DNA of 36,560 nucleotides, taken from assembly GCA_031292675.1 (NCBI GenBank), contig JARLGQ010000130.1:1-36560 (forward strand). The letters run 5' to 3'. The notes under the pieces were generated by a model. It was not told the origin of the DNA. It made no database searches and saw nothing but the letters and a program-made list of their open reading frames with translations. Of the stretch, positions 14,065 through 23,952 are shown piece after piece. Source of the stretch: Acidimicrobiales bacterium (GTDB lineage Bacteria > Actinomycetota > Acidimicrobiia > Acidimicrobiales > UBA8190). Within the stretch, counting starts at the first letter, position 1, and each line of letters begins with the position of its first letter. The position numbers and the translations under genes are program-made.

Positions 14065-17010
14065 GTGACACAGATTGGCGTCTCCTGCGTCTACTGTGGC
14101 GCCCGCCATACGCAGGCCGTCGAGGTCCGAAGCTGTTGGGAGCGCTCGATACAGGACTCCTCGTCTGCCGCCAAGCCTTACCGGGTAGGTGCGCTCGTCG
14201 CGGCGTCCAGTGCACCGCTGGGGCCTGTGCTCGGGCGAAGCGTCGTGGTGCCGCCCGGTCAAGAACCACCCGCCCCGTGGGAGCGATGCGAGCGAGCGAG
14301 CGGGGGGATTGAGGAGCTCGAGCAAGCCTGGCTCGAGCGAACGCCGCTCGTGATCCAGGCGGGGGACGAACCGTCCGACGTTGAGGTAGAGCTTCGACCG
14401 GTGTGGTCGTTGTCACCGTCCTTCGCATTTCCCGGTGAACGGAGGGCCCATGCCACCTTTGCCAACGCCATCGACGCCAGGAACGGCACGACCCGGTGGC
14501 CATTGGCAGAGGAAGCGGTGCGATTGGGGGCCACAGCGGCCGGACCAGCCGACGTAGTTCTTCCCGACGGAAGGGCGGCGTTCTGTGACGGAGGGCCTCT
14601 CACGTGGCGCGGAGCTCTCGATGAGGCTGCCGTCATCCCCCGACTGGCGCTGCTCGCCGGTTCCCTGGTCCCGTTCGGTTCGAACGATACCGATGCGGCA
14701 CTAGCGCCGGACCAGCTGGCCGCGGTACTTCATCTTGGCGGGGCAGCGCGCATCATCGCTCCCGCCGGCTCGGGCAAAACACGGGTGCTCACCGAGCGCG
14801 CCCGCCATTTGCTGCGTCAGTGGAGGCTGCCAGGGCGGGCCGTAACGCTGGTCGCGTATAACAAACGAGCCGCGGACGAGATGAGGGAGCGAACGCCCGA
14901 TTTGCCCGAACTGCAGATCCGAACGCTCAATGCCTTTGGTCTGTCGCTGCTCTCCAAATCAGGCCGAGTGACGACAATCCAGGACCGCGAAGTGCGCTCG
15001 ATACTTGACACGCTCGTCGATCTCCCCCGGCGGGCCAATGCCGACCCGGCGGCAGCGTGGATCGAAGCCCTCTCGTCCGTGCGCCTGGGCCTCAAAGCCC
15101 CGGCTGAAGTGGAGGACGACTTCGGCGGCGACGTCGATGGCCTTCCTGAGGTGTTCGTTCGGTACAGGCGTCTCTTAGAGGAGCGACGCCTCGTCGACTT
15201 CGACGAACAGATATACAAGGCAATCGAGACCCTGCTCACTGACCCGACGGCACGTCATTCGGCGCGTGCGTCGTGCCGGTTACTCCTAGTCGACGAGTTC
15301 CAGGATCTCACCCCCGCCCACCTCTTGCTCATCCGGCTGCTGGCCGGCCCCGACGGTGCTGTTTTCGGCGTGGGCGACGACGACCAGACGATCTACGGAT
15401 ATTCAGGTGCATCGCCGGAGTGGCTGATTCACTACCGTCGCTTCTTCCCGACTGCGGCAGAGCATCCCCTCGAGGTCAACTACCGCTGCCCCGTTCCCGT
15501 CGTCGAAGCGGCCCGGATCCTGCTCACCCATAACCGCCGCCGGGTGCAGAAACGTATTGTCCCAGCACCTGGTCGAGTCGCGAGCGGAGATGAACTCGAG
15601 GTGATGGTAGGTGACGATGCTCTCGCCATGACTGTCGACGTCGTAGCCGGACTCGTGGCACGAGGGCTATCATCTCGCCATGTCGCTGTGCTGACCCGCG
15701 TGAACGCCTCACTTGCGGCGGTACAGGTCGCGCTTGTGCACCGTCAGATCCCGGTCCAGCCGGCGGTCGACGAGTCGTACCTGTCTCGCAGCGGCGTACA
15801 CGCGGCGCTGGCGTGGCTCCGTCTGGCCGTCTCTTCCCAAGACCGATTGGTCGGCTCCGACGTGGCCCAGGCCGCACGTCGTCCCTCACGAGCCCTTTCC
15901 CCCAAGGTCCTCGAGTGGATCGGTGAGCAACACGATTTCGCCGGGCTGGAGCGGCTGGCGGGGCGATTGAAGCCTCGCGATGGCGACAAGATCCGCGCCT
16001 TCATCTCAGACCTGCAGACCGTGTGCCAACGCGCCTCTTCAGGCACGACCGTCGCCGTCCTGCGTTCGGTCCGAGACGATGTCGGTCTGGATCAGGCGAT
16101 GGAGCTGCTGGAGACCTCTCGCCGGCGCTTGGTTCGTTCGGCACAAACGGACGACCTTGACGCGCTGGTGGCCCTTGCGACACTGCACCCCGAGCCGAGC
16201 GGATTCGAAGAATGGCTTCGCCAGTCGCTCCGCCACCCCGGCGCGATCGATGGGGTGGTACTTTCCACGATTCACAGAGTAAAGGGACGAGAGTGGCCAC
16301 ACGTCGTGCTTCACGACGTCTCCGCTGGCCTCCTACCCCACCGCCTGTCGAGCGATGTGGAGGAAGAGCGTCGGGTCTTCCACGTCGGACTGACGCGCTG
16401 CAGCTCCTCGGTTCACGTCGTTGCGAGCACTTCTCCCTCGCCGTTTCTTACCGAGTTGGTCGAACAGTGGACGCCAGCTCGGCCCCCAATTCGAGAGCCA
16501 CCAGAGCTTTCAGAGCCCTCCCAGCCGAGGCGCCAGTCGGCCCGGACAAGGCGCACGACCTCAGCAACGCCAAGGCCTCCGGTCACAGAGGAGCCTGAGG
16601 TGTTTGCCAGGGTCGGGTTGGAGTTCGAACACGGGGGACATCGACAACAGATCATTGCGGTCGACGACGAAGGAGTCGTCTCACTCGAAGGTCGGGCCAG
16701 GCTTCGTGTGCCCTATGGTGACCTGATCACGGTGGCGGGGCACCTCTCGCGTCTCGCACCCGAGCCGCCGTCTCCGAAGATCGCAGAACGCGTGCGCGTG
16801 GCGCTAAGGGCCTGGCGTTCGGAACGCGCGATTGCAGCCAGTAAGCCGGCCTTTGTGTTCCTACACGACCGGACCCTTGAGGAACTCGCGCGTCGCGTGC
16901 CATCGAGCCTCGCAGCCCTGGCAAAGGTCAATGGAATTGGCCCAGCCAAGCTCGAGTCCTACGGCGACGAACTGTTGGCCCTCATCGCAGCGGCTCGCAA
17001 CGATGACTGA
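14065..17010 (+). CDS. UvrD/Rep-type DNA helicase with HRDC domain and extra N-terminal region
   Basis: 981 residues. Residues 1-215 are an extension that begins with a CxxC (CVYCGARH, C8/C11) and resembles no domain I know. The helicase core follows: motif I APAGSGKT near 232-239, motif II DEFQD at 410-414, motif III GVGDDDQTIYGYSGA, motif IV VNYRCP, motif V STIHRVKGREWPHVVL and motif VI RRVFHVGLTRC. All catalytic residues are present. An HRDC domain closes the protein (about 905-978, ending LAALAKVNGIGPAKLESYGD). The UvrD-HRDC layout resembles actinobacterial UvrD2, a repair helicase of about 700 residues; this one is longer because of the N-terminal part. GTG at 14065 was taken as start; the ribosome-binding site is weak. 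Confidence 0.88.
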   Translation: MTQIGVSCVYCGARHTQAVEVRSCWERSIQDSSSAAKPYRVGALVAASSAPLGPVLGRSVVVPPGQEPPAPWERCERASGGIEELEQAWLERTPLVIQAGDEPSDVEVELRPVWSLSPSFAFPGERRAHATFANAIDARNGTTRWPLAEEAVRLGATAAGPADVVLPDGRAAFCDGGPLTWRGALDEAAVIPRLALLAGSLVPFGSNDTDAALAPDQLAAVLHLGGAARIIAPAGSGKTRVLTERARHLLRQWRLPGRAVTLVAYNKRAADEMRERTPDLPELQIRTLNAFGLSLLSKSGRVTTIQDREVRSILDTLVDLPRRANADPAAAWIEALSSVRLGLKAPAEVEDDFGGDVDGLPEVFVRYRRLLEERRLVDFDEQIYKAIETLLTDPTARHSARASCRLLLVDEFQDLTPAHLLLIRLLAGPDGAVFGVGDDDQTIYGYSGASPEWLIHYRRFFPTAAEHPLEVNYRCPVPVVEAARILLTHNRRRVQKRIVPAPGRVASGDELEVMVGDDALAMTVDVVAGLVARGLSSRHVAVLTRVNASLAAVQVALVHRQIPVQPAVDESYLSRSGVHAALAWLRLAVSSQDRLVGSDVAQAARRPSRALSPKVLEWIGEQHDFAGLERLAGRLKPRDGDKIRAFISDLQTVCQRASSGTTVAVLRSVRDDVGLDQAMELLETSRRRLVRSAQTDDLDALVALATLHPEPSGFEEWLRQSLRHPGAIDGVVLSTIHRVKGREWPHVVLHDVSAGLLPHRLSSDVEEERRVFHVGLTRCSSSVHVVASTSPSPFLTELVEQWTPARPPIREPPELSEPSQPRRQSARTRRTTSATPRPPVTEEPEVFARVGLEFEHGGHRQQIIAVDDEGVVSLEGRARLRVPYGDLITVAGHLSRLAPEPPSPKIAERVRVALRAWRSERAIAASKPAFVFLHDRTLEELARRVPSSLAALAKVNGIGPAKLESYGDELLALIAAARNDD

Positions 17011-17390
17011 GGATCAATGTCGTCTCGAACTCTAGCGATACCAACTGGTTCCGCACTCCAGCCCGAGATCCCCTTTCGCAGTTGATAACTCCTAGTTATC
17101 AACTCTTCCGTCGCATACCGGATGATTGTTTTTGCGACCATTCGACCTGCGTGAACACCGTTGAGGGACCCGAGCTTCGGCAAGTGAGCATCGACACGTT
17201 CCGGCGCTAGCTGGGACACCATGTCCTGACTGCACAACGGGACCACGCGAGGGACTTCGGTTGAACTGGCGCGGGAATCGGCAAGATGCTGATGCCCTGG
17301 ACGACTTCCTGACTAATCTCAAAGATGACTGCCAGCTCAGTTGAGCGGGCGCGGCGAGCATGACTCAACCAACGCGAACGCTCATGGTAT
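17011..17390. other. intergenic region with one perfect hairpin
   Basis: No gene seen. It contains the inverted repeat at 17081-17103 and otherwise shows no conserved-looking frame. It lies between two convergent genes (helicase and lipoprotein), so terminators are expected here. Confidence 0.5.
17081..17103. terminator. perfect 10-bp inverted repeat between convergent genes
   Basis: GTTGATAACT-CCT-AGTTATCAAC. Arms are 10/10 with a 3-base loop. It lies 71 bases after the helicase stop and upstream of the convergent lipoprotein stop. No U-rich run follows on either strand, and the stem is AT-rich for this genome, so it may be a protein-binding palindrome and not an intrinsic terminator. Confidence 0.4.
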
Positions 17391-17981
17391 TCAGCTCGTT
17401 GTTGATGTGGCAGAGCTGCAATGAGAAGTGGAATAATCGGCGAGCGTCGTACTGGCATCTCTGAGCTCCGAGTAATCTAAGCTCGCCAGAGCGGACTCCG
17501 CTCCAGTCTCGTTGGCTACGTTCGCGATCGCTGCCTGGGCTTGAGTGATGAAGCTGTTGACTGTGGTCACAGCCGCCTGGACATTATCCGGTGCAGACTT
17601 CATGCTCTTCTCTACGACTGCAATATCGTTGGAGATTGCGTTGAAGACCGCGGCAAGGGACTTCTTTGTCAATTCAACATCAGCAGATTCGAGGCTCTGA
17701 GTCAGCGCTGATACGAGTTGGTGTGCAGTAGATTGCTCGTTGATCAGTGCGCCGCAAAAGCTACTGCCCGGATTGGAACCTGCCTGGGTTGGCGTGGTGC
17801 GTGCGGGTATCTCTGAAGATGTGTTGGACGTACTCGTTCGCTCGGCTGCTTGGTTCGTAGACCCGGAGCCGCACGCAGCGAGACCCACGATGCCAAGGAG
17901 CAAAAGGACTAGCAACGACGCTTTCCGAGTTTGGATAATCGAACTCCCCACTGTGTGAACAACATCTTGCAAGAGGTCCAC
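17391..17981 (-). CDS. secreted lipoprotein, function unknown
   Basis: 196 residues. A basic patch (QTRK), a hydrophobic run (ASLLVLLLLGIVGLAA) and C37 form a clear lipobox (GLAAC), so the mature protein is lipid-anchored outside the membrane. A Ser/Thr-rich linker follows. Next comes a domain of predicted helices rich in Ala, Ser, Val and Asn, with two cysteines (one in SSFCGALINEQ, one in the C-terminal STSHCSS) that could form a disulfide. No family recognised. Start GTG 17981 is taken; GTG 17951 would also leave a complete signal peptide. Convergent with the helicase gene and divergent from the peptidase gene. Confidence 0.7.
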   Translation of the reverse strand: MDLLQDVVHTVGSSIIQTRKASLLVLLLLGIVGLAACGSGSTNQAAERTSTSNTSSEIPARTTPTQAGSNPGSSFCGALINEQSTAHQLVSALTQSLESADVELTKKSLAAVFNAISNDIAVVEKSMKSAPDNVQAAVTTVNSFITQAQAAIANVANETGAESALASLDYSELRDASTTLADYSTSHCSSATSTTS

Positions 17982-18467
17982 GAGTCTAGCGGGGATTCAA
18001 CAATCGCAGCTAAGATCGGCGGGCCTTCACCATCGGCGACTCCTACCTACGTCGCCGACACCAAGCGGGGCCATCGTTAGATTCGCGCAGGGACGCACTG
18101 GCCGCAAAGAACGTCGCTACCTCGCTGTTCCATGCGAGAGAATGAATCCAGGAGGCTGCGATAACCTCCGTGCCCCCTATCCACGCAGCCAAAATTCATC
18201 CAAGGTTGTCCGCATGGTTAACCAATGCGAACTTCCCAGCCAATCTCCGGTTCACTCACGTGCAGCAAGTTGCTAAAGTTGTGATGCGACAACGCCGGAC
18301 TCTGTTGTTGCTGCGACTAGAAAGTCTCGGCTTGATGCAAATCCTCAATTGTGAGGATGACTCCTACTGAGAATTGCTCTAAACCGGCCCACTGCGTTAG
18401 TACGATTCCATCTGATTGTCAGTTCCGACTCGATCGAACTGCTGCACCTCTTTAGGCGGGAGATTTG
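17982..18467. other. 486-bp divergent intergenic region
   Basis: It separates the lipoprotein and peptidase genes, which point away from each other, so both promoters should be here. It is visibly more AT-rich than the neighbouring coding DNA. It contains the inverted repeat at 18341-18358. No gene is supported. Confidence 0.5.
18341..18358. promoter_or_regulatory. 7-bp inverted repeat upstream of peptidase gene
   Basis: ATCCTCA-ATTG-TGAGGAT, perfect arms with a 4-base centre, about 110 bases before the peptidase start. It could be an operator, or a hairpin in the leader. Function is inference. Confidence 0.35.
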
Positions 18468-21400
18468 ATGCTGATCGTTCGATCGATGTGTGATCGCATT
18501 GCAGCCCGGTTGCGACCTGTAGCAGTGCTGGTCATCGTCGTGGTGACCTTTGCAACCTCCGTCGGCCTGGCGAGCGTTGGTTCTACCTCCGGGAAAGGCG
18601 CGTTCGGTCCGCTTGTGCAGCTTAGCGGCGAGATTCCTCCCGTTCTCCAAGAGCCCGGGGTCATGCTGACCGCCTCGCCTGCTGGCGCCGCCAGCCGGCC
18701 GCTCACACTCACAATCACGCTGAAGCGCAGAGAGCAAGCAGCTTTCGAGACCTACTTGAATGCCGTCCAGGACCCGACTTCATCTCTTTACCGGCACTTT
18801 CTCACACCAGGCGATCTGACCGCAGTGTTCGGACCGAGCCAGTCCGAGTACGACTCGGTGCTCTCGTGGCTGCTCTCTCAGGGATTCACTTCTGAACGAG
18901 GGTACGCTGACCGGTTGACCATAACGGCGCACGGTACGCTGGCCCAGGTCGAACGGGCATTTCATGTCGACATAGCGGACTACTCGATTGGCGGTCGAAC
19001 CTACTTCGGACCCCGGTCCGATCCACAGCTGCCAGCTTCCATAGCGAAATATGTCCAAAGTGTCAGCGGTCTGACGAATGTGACTGCCCCGATTGTCCCT
19101 GCTTCCCCGATCAGTCAGGAGACCCGCCAAAAATGCTTGGTCTTCGAGTCTCTCGGAGGGATCAATCCTCTTCTCATCATCCCGGTGTTGGTGATCCTCG
19201 CTGCCCTAGCCGAAGTCGCAGTCCCGATCATTGCGATCGTTGGGGCAACGACTAATGTCTTCAAAGTAGGTTCGGGGCTAGTTTGCCTCGCCGCCATTCT
19301 CGGCGACAGCGGGGGTAGGCAAGCTCTGGGTCAGGCGCTCGGGCAAGCATTCTATGCAGCAGGAACAACTCTAATAAGTGCCAATTCAAAACACGGGCTC
19401 AAACCGGGAGATCGTGGGACGCCTAGGGCAGCAACGCGTAGTGCGAAGTTGGTTGCGGCGGACCCGCCGGCTCAAAAGATCGGGCTGCTTGAATTCGACA
19501 CGTACCACCCGAGTGACGTCACTGACTGGCTCGCACTTGCTCAGGGCAACCCAACAATCGCCAATCGCCTGAGCGAGGTGAATGTGAATGGAGGAGTGTC
19601 GAGCCCTGGTGCGGGAGAGTCGGAGGTGCTGTTGGACATCGACACGGTTCTGCAGCTCGCTCCTGCCGCGCCGACGCAGTATGTCGTATACGATGCTCCG
19701 CCGACCACGAGCTTCGAGGCGATGTTCGACGCCATGATCTCCGACGGAGACACCGTCATCTCCAACAGTTGGAGCTCATGCGAGGATCAGGTGAGCCTGG
19801 CCGAGGCTCAAGCAATCGACTCCGTGCTGGCCCAGGCCGCCGCTACGGGTATCAGCGTGCTAAACGGTGCCGGGGATCACGGCAGCACCTGTTTGGACGG
19901 CAGTCCAAATACGGTGGGTGTGCCCGCTGACGCTCCGCATGCCACCGCCGTTGGTGGCACGTCGGCAAAGCCACTAGTTGGTGGGCTCTACGGTGGGGAA
20001 ACGTGGTGGGACGGGACCAACGCCACACCGCCAACGGGCCAAGGCGGTTTCGGCGTCAGTAAGTACTTCACACGTCCCTCCTATCAGAACCCCCTGACGT
20101 CATCTTCGATGCGCTCGGTACCGGATCTATCGGTGTACGCCGACCCGGCCGACGGTATCGAGATTTGTCAAGCCGACGCCGGAGGGTGCCCAACCGGACT
20201 GACATATGGCGGGACAAGCATGGCCGCGCCAGAGGCAGCGGCGGATATAGCCGACGTAAACATCGCCCGAGGCTCGAACATTGGAGAACTCAACCCGACC
20301 CTGTATCCCCTCGCAAATACGGCGGCCTTCAATTCGCCAGCCAGCATGGGCAGTGACTTTGCCCATGTCGGACTCGGCTCACCCAACTTGACCAACCTTC
20401 TGCAGGCTCTACAGGGCCTTAGCGTGGGCCCCGTCGATTCCAGTGTGTCACAGGCTGTCAGTTCGGTCGCCGGTCCGGCCGACGGGAGCACACCGGGGTT
20501 CGTCGACGCTTTCCTCGCAAGCGCCAACGGAGTTCCCGTCAGCGGTCAGTCAGTATCAATATCATCGAGTAGCTCGACCACGGTGATCACGCCCGTGATC
20601 AGCACCTCGCAGACAGGCACGGGAGCGGTGTCATTCGATGTAACCGACACGGTGCCCGAGGAAGTGACGTTCACAGTAACAGACATGACTGATGGGACAA
20701 CTCTGTCTACACAACCGACCATTACCTTCACCCCGCCTCAAGCGACGGGTGCGAGCATTCAGGCGAGCACATCGAGCGTCCCGGACGACGGGACCACGGC
20801 GGCGACGGTGACTGTTTACCTAGAAAACGGGCTCGGCCAGCCTGCATCGGGTAAGACGGTTACGCTGTCGGAAAACGGTAGCGCCACCATTTACCCATCG
20901 GGGTCGACGACACCTAGCGACACAGCCGTGACCGGCTCAAATGGCGACGCTGTCTTTACCGCCACTGATACGAACGCCGAGAACGTCCAATTCACTGCCG
21001 TCGACAGCACCGACGGCAATCTTCCGGTGCCGGGAAGTGCCAGCGTCACCTTCTACAGCGGCTCACCTCCGACTTGTACAAGTCCACCTGTTGCAGCGGC
21101 GGGCTATTCGATGTCGAAGTTCGCGTCCGGCTTCGCCTTCGATCCCTATGACCAGATCCTGCCTGGCAACTTCAACGTCAACGGCTGCGACGGGTTGGAC
21201 GGCATGGCGTTCGATCCCAACGGGAACCTGTACGTTTCCGATTTCTACACCGGGACGATCAACGTCCTCCCACCCGGGGGTGGTACTCTGAGCGCTGCGA
21301 ACCAGCTTCCCGACACCGCCCTCGGACCCGACGACATTACGTCGATGGCGTTCGGGAAGGATGGAGAGCTGTACGCCACCTTGTGGCTCCCACCGCCGAG

Positions 21401-23291
21401 CGGGATCAACAACAATGAGGATCCCGAAGTCGTGCAGCTCGACCCGAGCACCGGTGCCATCGTCCGTACTGTCGCCCAGGGCTCGCCGTTGCCCTACTGC
21501 CCTGGGCACCTTGCAGTGGACCCCCTGACCGGTGACCTGTTCGTCTCAGGTGGGTGTACCGGTTATCTCAAGACACAGGAGATCGCCCGGATCTCTAATC
21601 CCTCGAGCGCTCAACCCACGGTGAGCATCTATGCCGACACGTCGAGCATCGGCACCGACGGAATCCCTTACGGGCTGGCTTTCGCGCCAAACGGAACGCT
21701 CTATGCCGTTGTGAGTGGCGTTGATGTCGTGGCGATCGGTGGGACGAACACGCCACAACCGGCCACCATCACCCCGGTCGTGCAGACACCCAATTACGGC
21801 GAACTTGTGGCGATCACCGGAACAAGCAACGCTACGGCGACGTCCCTCGTGACAACAGACCTTTCCGGGAATACGTACTCCATCGACCTGACCAAGAGCC
21901 CCCCGGTGGTCTCGAGCCCCATCGTCACGGGAGACACGCTCACAGACGGAATCGAAGTGGGTCCTGACTCGTGTGTGTATGTCGCGGATCCATCGAATGT
22001 CTACCGCCTCGGCGCCGGCAATGGCTGCGGTTCGTCAGGCAACGTCTCGACGACTCCTTCCATCACGCTCAGCTCGACGTCGTCGTTGGCCGCCCCGCCG
22101 GCGGGATCCCCAGTCAGCTTCACGGCCAACCTTGACAACGTGCCCAGTCCCGCCGGAACACCGATTCTCTTTACGGTCTCGGGGGCAAACTCCCAGGTCA
22201 AGCTCGTTGACGCCAGCACCAGCGGCTCTGCGACGTTCACCTACAGCGCCCTCCATCCCGGGACGGACACTGTCACGGCGACGACGACATCGGGCACCGC
22301 CACGTTGACATCGAACCCGATCCGCTTTACCTGGGGAGCCGGGATGGACACGAGCTCCGTGACCCTGAACGGAAGCCAGGAGATCGGACCAGTGGGCCAG
22401 GCCGCCACCTTCACCGCCAGTCTCGACGACATCAGTCAGAGCCCGTCCACGCCGGTGAATGGCGCAATGATCGGCGTGATGGTGGGCACACAGGGCTGCA
22501 CCATCACCACCAACGCCAGCGGTACCGGAACGTGCCAGATCACGCCGTCCACAAGTGGCCTGCTCCCGGTTACCGCCCTGTACGGAGGGAGCAGCACCCT
22601 CACGGCAAGTGGCGCCACTGATTCGTTCTTCGCGGGAGGTCCATCCACGGCCGCTCCTCCCACCGCTCCAGCCTTTACCAACACCGCCAGCGATACCGTT
22701 CCGGCCGGGGCGGCTTTCAGCTATAGCGTGACCACCTCGGGCACACCCACCCCCGCCATCAGCCTGGCCTCGGGCTCCACCGTGCCCAGCGGAGTGACCC
22801 TCACCGACAACGGCAACGGAACGGCCACCCTGGCCGGCACGTCGTCGGTGGCGGCCGGTTCCTACATTTTCACTCTGCAGGCCGCCAACGGGGTCACCCC
22901 GAACGCCACCCAGGTCTTCGCCCTCACCGTGACCCAGGCCGGCGGGCAGATTTCCCTGAAATTCAGGGGACTGTTCGTGAACTACACCAACTCCGGGTCG
23001 TTGACCTCGGGGAGCTTCAGTGTCACACCGTCGAGCGGCACCATCACGTCGGTGACGGGCACCGGCACCATCCCGGGCCTCAAGGGCGGGTCGGCCACCA
23101 TCACGGTCAAGATCCAGCGGTACACATTCGCCGGGTTGTCTGCCTATCTGGGGACGATCAGCGTCTCGGACCCCGGTGCGCATGTCAACACCATCGCGGT
23201 TGTGCTGGCGCCGAGCCTGACCCGGGTCGGTACCAGTGAGGCGTCGGGCAACGCCGAAGGGCTTTTGTACCTCTTGAACTGGACCCTCTAA
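18468..23291 (+). CDS. secreted S53 (sedolisin/kumamolisin-type) peptidase with Ig-like and beta-propeller domains
   Basis: 1607 residues; ATG 18468 has GCGGGAG five bases upstream. A signal peptide or anchor spans about residues 15-36. A pro-kumamolisin activation domain follows (about 60-210; RHFLTPGDLTAVFGPSQSEY). The catalytic residues are E386 and D390 (GESEVLLDID), the oxyanion D470 (GAGDHGST) and S584 (YGGTSMAAP), all intact. Between prodomain and catalytic domain, residues about 231-280 are strongly hydrophobic, which is odd for this family. After the protease come two invasin-like Ig domains (about 685-865), an NHL/SMP-30-like propeller (about 880-1185), Ig-like domains (about 1195-1390), a putative-Ig (He_PIG) domain (about 1405-1495) and a beta-rich C-terminus. 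Family members are acid-active serine-carboxyl proteases, so a role in protein degradation outside the cell at low pH is likely. Confidence 0.88.
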   Translation: MLIVRSMCDRIAARLRPVAVLVIVVVTFATSVGLASVGSTSGKGAFGPLVQLSGEIPPVLQEPGVMLTASPAGAASRPLTLTITLKRREQAAFETYLNAVQDPTSSLYRHFLTPGDLTAVFGPSQSEYDSVLSWLLSQGFTSERGYADRLTITAHGTLAQVERAFHVDIADYSIGGRTYFGPRSDPQLPASIAKYVQSVSGLTNVTAPIVPASPISQETRQKCLVFESLGGINPLLIIPVLVILAALAEVAVPIIAIVGATTNVFKVGSGLVCLAAILGDSGGRQALGQALGQAFYAAGTTLISANSKHGLKPGDRGTPRAATRSAKLVAADPPAQKIGLLEFDTYHPSDVTDWLALAQGNPTIANRLSEVNVNGGVSSPGAGESEVLLDIDTVLQLAPAAPTQYVVYDAPPTTSFEAMFDAMISDGDTVISNSWSSCEDQVSLAEAQAIDSVLAQAAATGISVLNGAGDHGSTCLDGSPNTVGVPADAPHATAVGGTSAKPLVGGLYGGETWWDGTNATPPTGQGGFGVSKYFTRPSYQNPLTSSSMRSVPDLSVYADPADGIEICQADAGGCPTGLTYGGTSMAAPEAAADIADVNIARGSNIGELNPTLYPLANTAAFNSPASMGSDFAHVGLGSPNLTNLLQALQGLSVGPVDSSVSQAVSSVAGPADGSTPGFVDAFLASANGVPVSGQSVSISSSSSTTVITPVISTSQTGTGAVSFDVTDTVPEEVTFTVTDMTDGTTLSTQPTITFTPPQATGASIQASTSSVPDDGTTAATVTVYLENGLGQPASGKTVTLSENGSATIYPSGSTTPSDTAVTGSNGDAVFTATDTNAENVQFTAVDSTDGNLPVPGSASVTFYSGSPPTCTSPPVAAAGYSMSKFASGFAFDPYDQILPGNFNVNGCDGLDGMAFDPNGNLYVSDFYTGTINVLPPGGGTLSAANQLPDTALGPDDITSMAFGKDGELYATLWLPPPSGINNNEDPEVVQLDPSTGAIVRTVAQGSPLPYCPGHLAVDPLTGDLFVSGGCTGYLKTQEIARISNPSSAQPTVSIYADTSSIGTDGIPYGLAFAPNGTLYAVVSGVDVVAIGGTNTPQPATITPVVQTPNYGELVAITGTSNATATSLVTTDLSGNTYSIDLTKSPPVVSSPIVTGDTLTDGIEVGPDSCVYVADPSNVYRLGAGNGCGSSGNVSTTPSITLSSTSSLAAPPAGSPVSFTANLDNVPSPAGTPILFTVSGANSQVKLVDASTSGSATFTYSALHPGTDTVTATTTSGTATLTSNPIRFTWGAGMDTSSVTLNGSQEIGPVGQAATFTASLDDISQSPSTPVNGAMIGVMVGTQGCTITTNASGTGTCQITPSTSGLLPVTALYGGSSTLTASGATDSFFAGGPSTAAPPTAPAFTNTASDTVPAGAAFSYSVTTSGTPTPAISLASGSTVPSGVTLTDNGNGTATLAGTSSVAAGSYIFTLQAANGVTPNATQVFALTVTQAGGQISLKFRGLFVNYTNSGSLTSGSFSVTPSSGTITSVTGTGTIPGLKGGSATITVKIQRYTFAGLSAYLGTISVSDPGAHVNTIAVVLAPSLTRVGTSEASGNAEGLLYLLNWTL

Positions 23292-23340
23292 TACCGCGAT
23301 ACGAATTCCAGCGACACTCAACGCGAGTACCAGCCTTCAT

Positions 23341-23676
23341 TTACTCGTCCGGCGGCTTGACCGGGCACGACGAGTTCGGCGAGGCTCGACGCCCACCCGC
23401 AAAGTAGTTGTGAACCCGATAGAATCGGATTTCAGGCGGTCGAAGGCCAACCTCTTGAAACGCCGGTCCGAGCTTTTCCTGCGCAAAAATTTCGAATGCC
23501 TTGCGCGATTGCCACACGTCGATGAAGCGAAAGCCATTCTCAGTCTTCGTTGCCCAGTGGAACAGTTCGTCTGATGCGCCGGGCGGTCCCCCAGGTAGCA
23601 GTCCTATCGTCTCGTTGATTTCGTCGTATTGTTCAAGTGTGGCACCGTCGAAATCGAGCTGCACTGCTATGACCAC
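23341..23676 (-). CDS. small dimeric alpha/beta-barrel (ABM-like) protein
   Basis: 111 residues from GTG 23676, chosen because GGAGG lies five bases upstream; an earlier GTG at 23688 would place that ribosome-binding site inside the gene. The product begins MVIAVQLDFDGATLEQYDEI and contains FHWATKTENGFRFIDVWQSR, then KAFEIFAQEKLGPAF. This is the strand-helix pattern of antibiotic-biosynthesis-monooxygenase-like and related ferredoxin-fold proteins. Many have no enzymatic activity assigned. The C-terminal 20 residues (GGRRASPNSSCPVKPPDE) look disordered. Convergent with the peptidase gene, 50 bases away. Confidence 0.7.
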   Translation of the reverse strand: MVIAVQLDFDGATLEQYDEINETIGLLPGGPPGASDELFHWATKTENGFRFIDVWQSRKAFEIFAQEKLGPAFQEVGLRPPEIRFYRVHNYFAGGRRASPNSSCPVKPPDE

Positions 23677-23952
23677 TGAGGCCTCCACGCCACTTATTCA
23701 GAGCCAACGCTATCCGTTCGGTCTCGTAACCAATTGCTTCGTCGCTCATTTTTTCAATCGAGCGCTGTCTTGCCGAACCATTCATTTTCGATCTTTGGCC
23801 CTGACAGATACGTATGCCTTCTCGACAGTCCAATGTGACACTCGGCTTTCGCAACTGGCCGCTGTCCCGTCTAGAAACATCTCAACTGACGTCGCAGAAG
23901 CCGCTCAACCGCTCTACACGGCCCAACTCCACCACCCCTGAGTCAGTGACCC

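Noticed and set aside
22035-23321. A 428-codon minus-strand open frame inside the peptidase gene
   Set aside because: It is the antisense of Ig-like repeats, with Gly/Arg/Ala-rich low-complexity translation and no domain; typical high-GC antisense frame.
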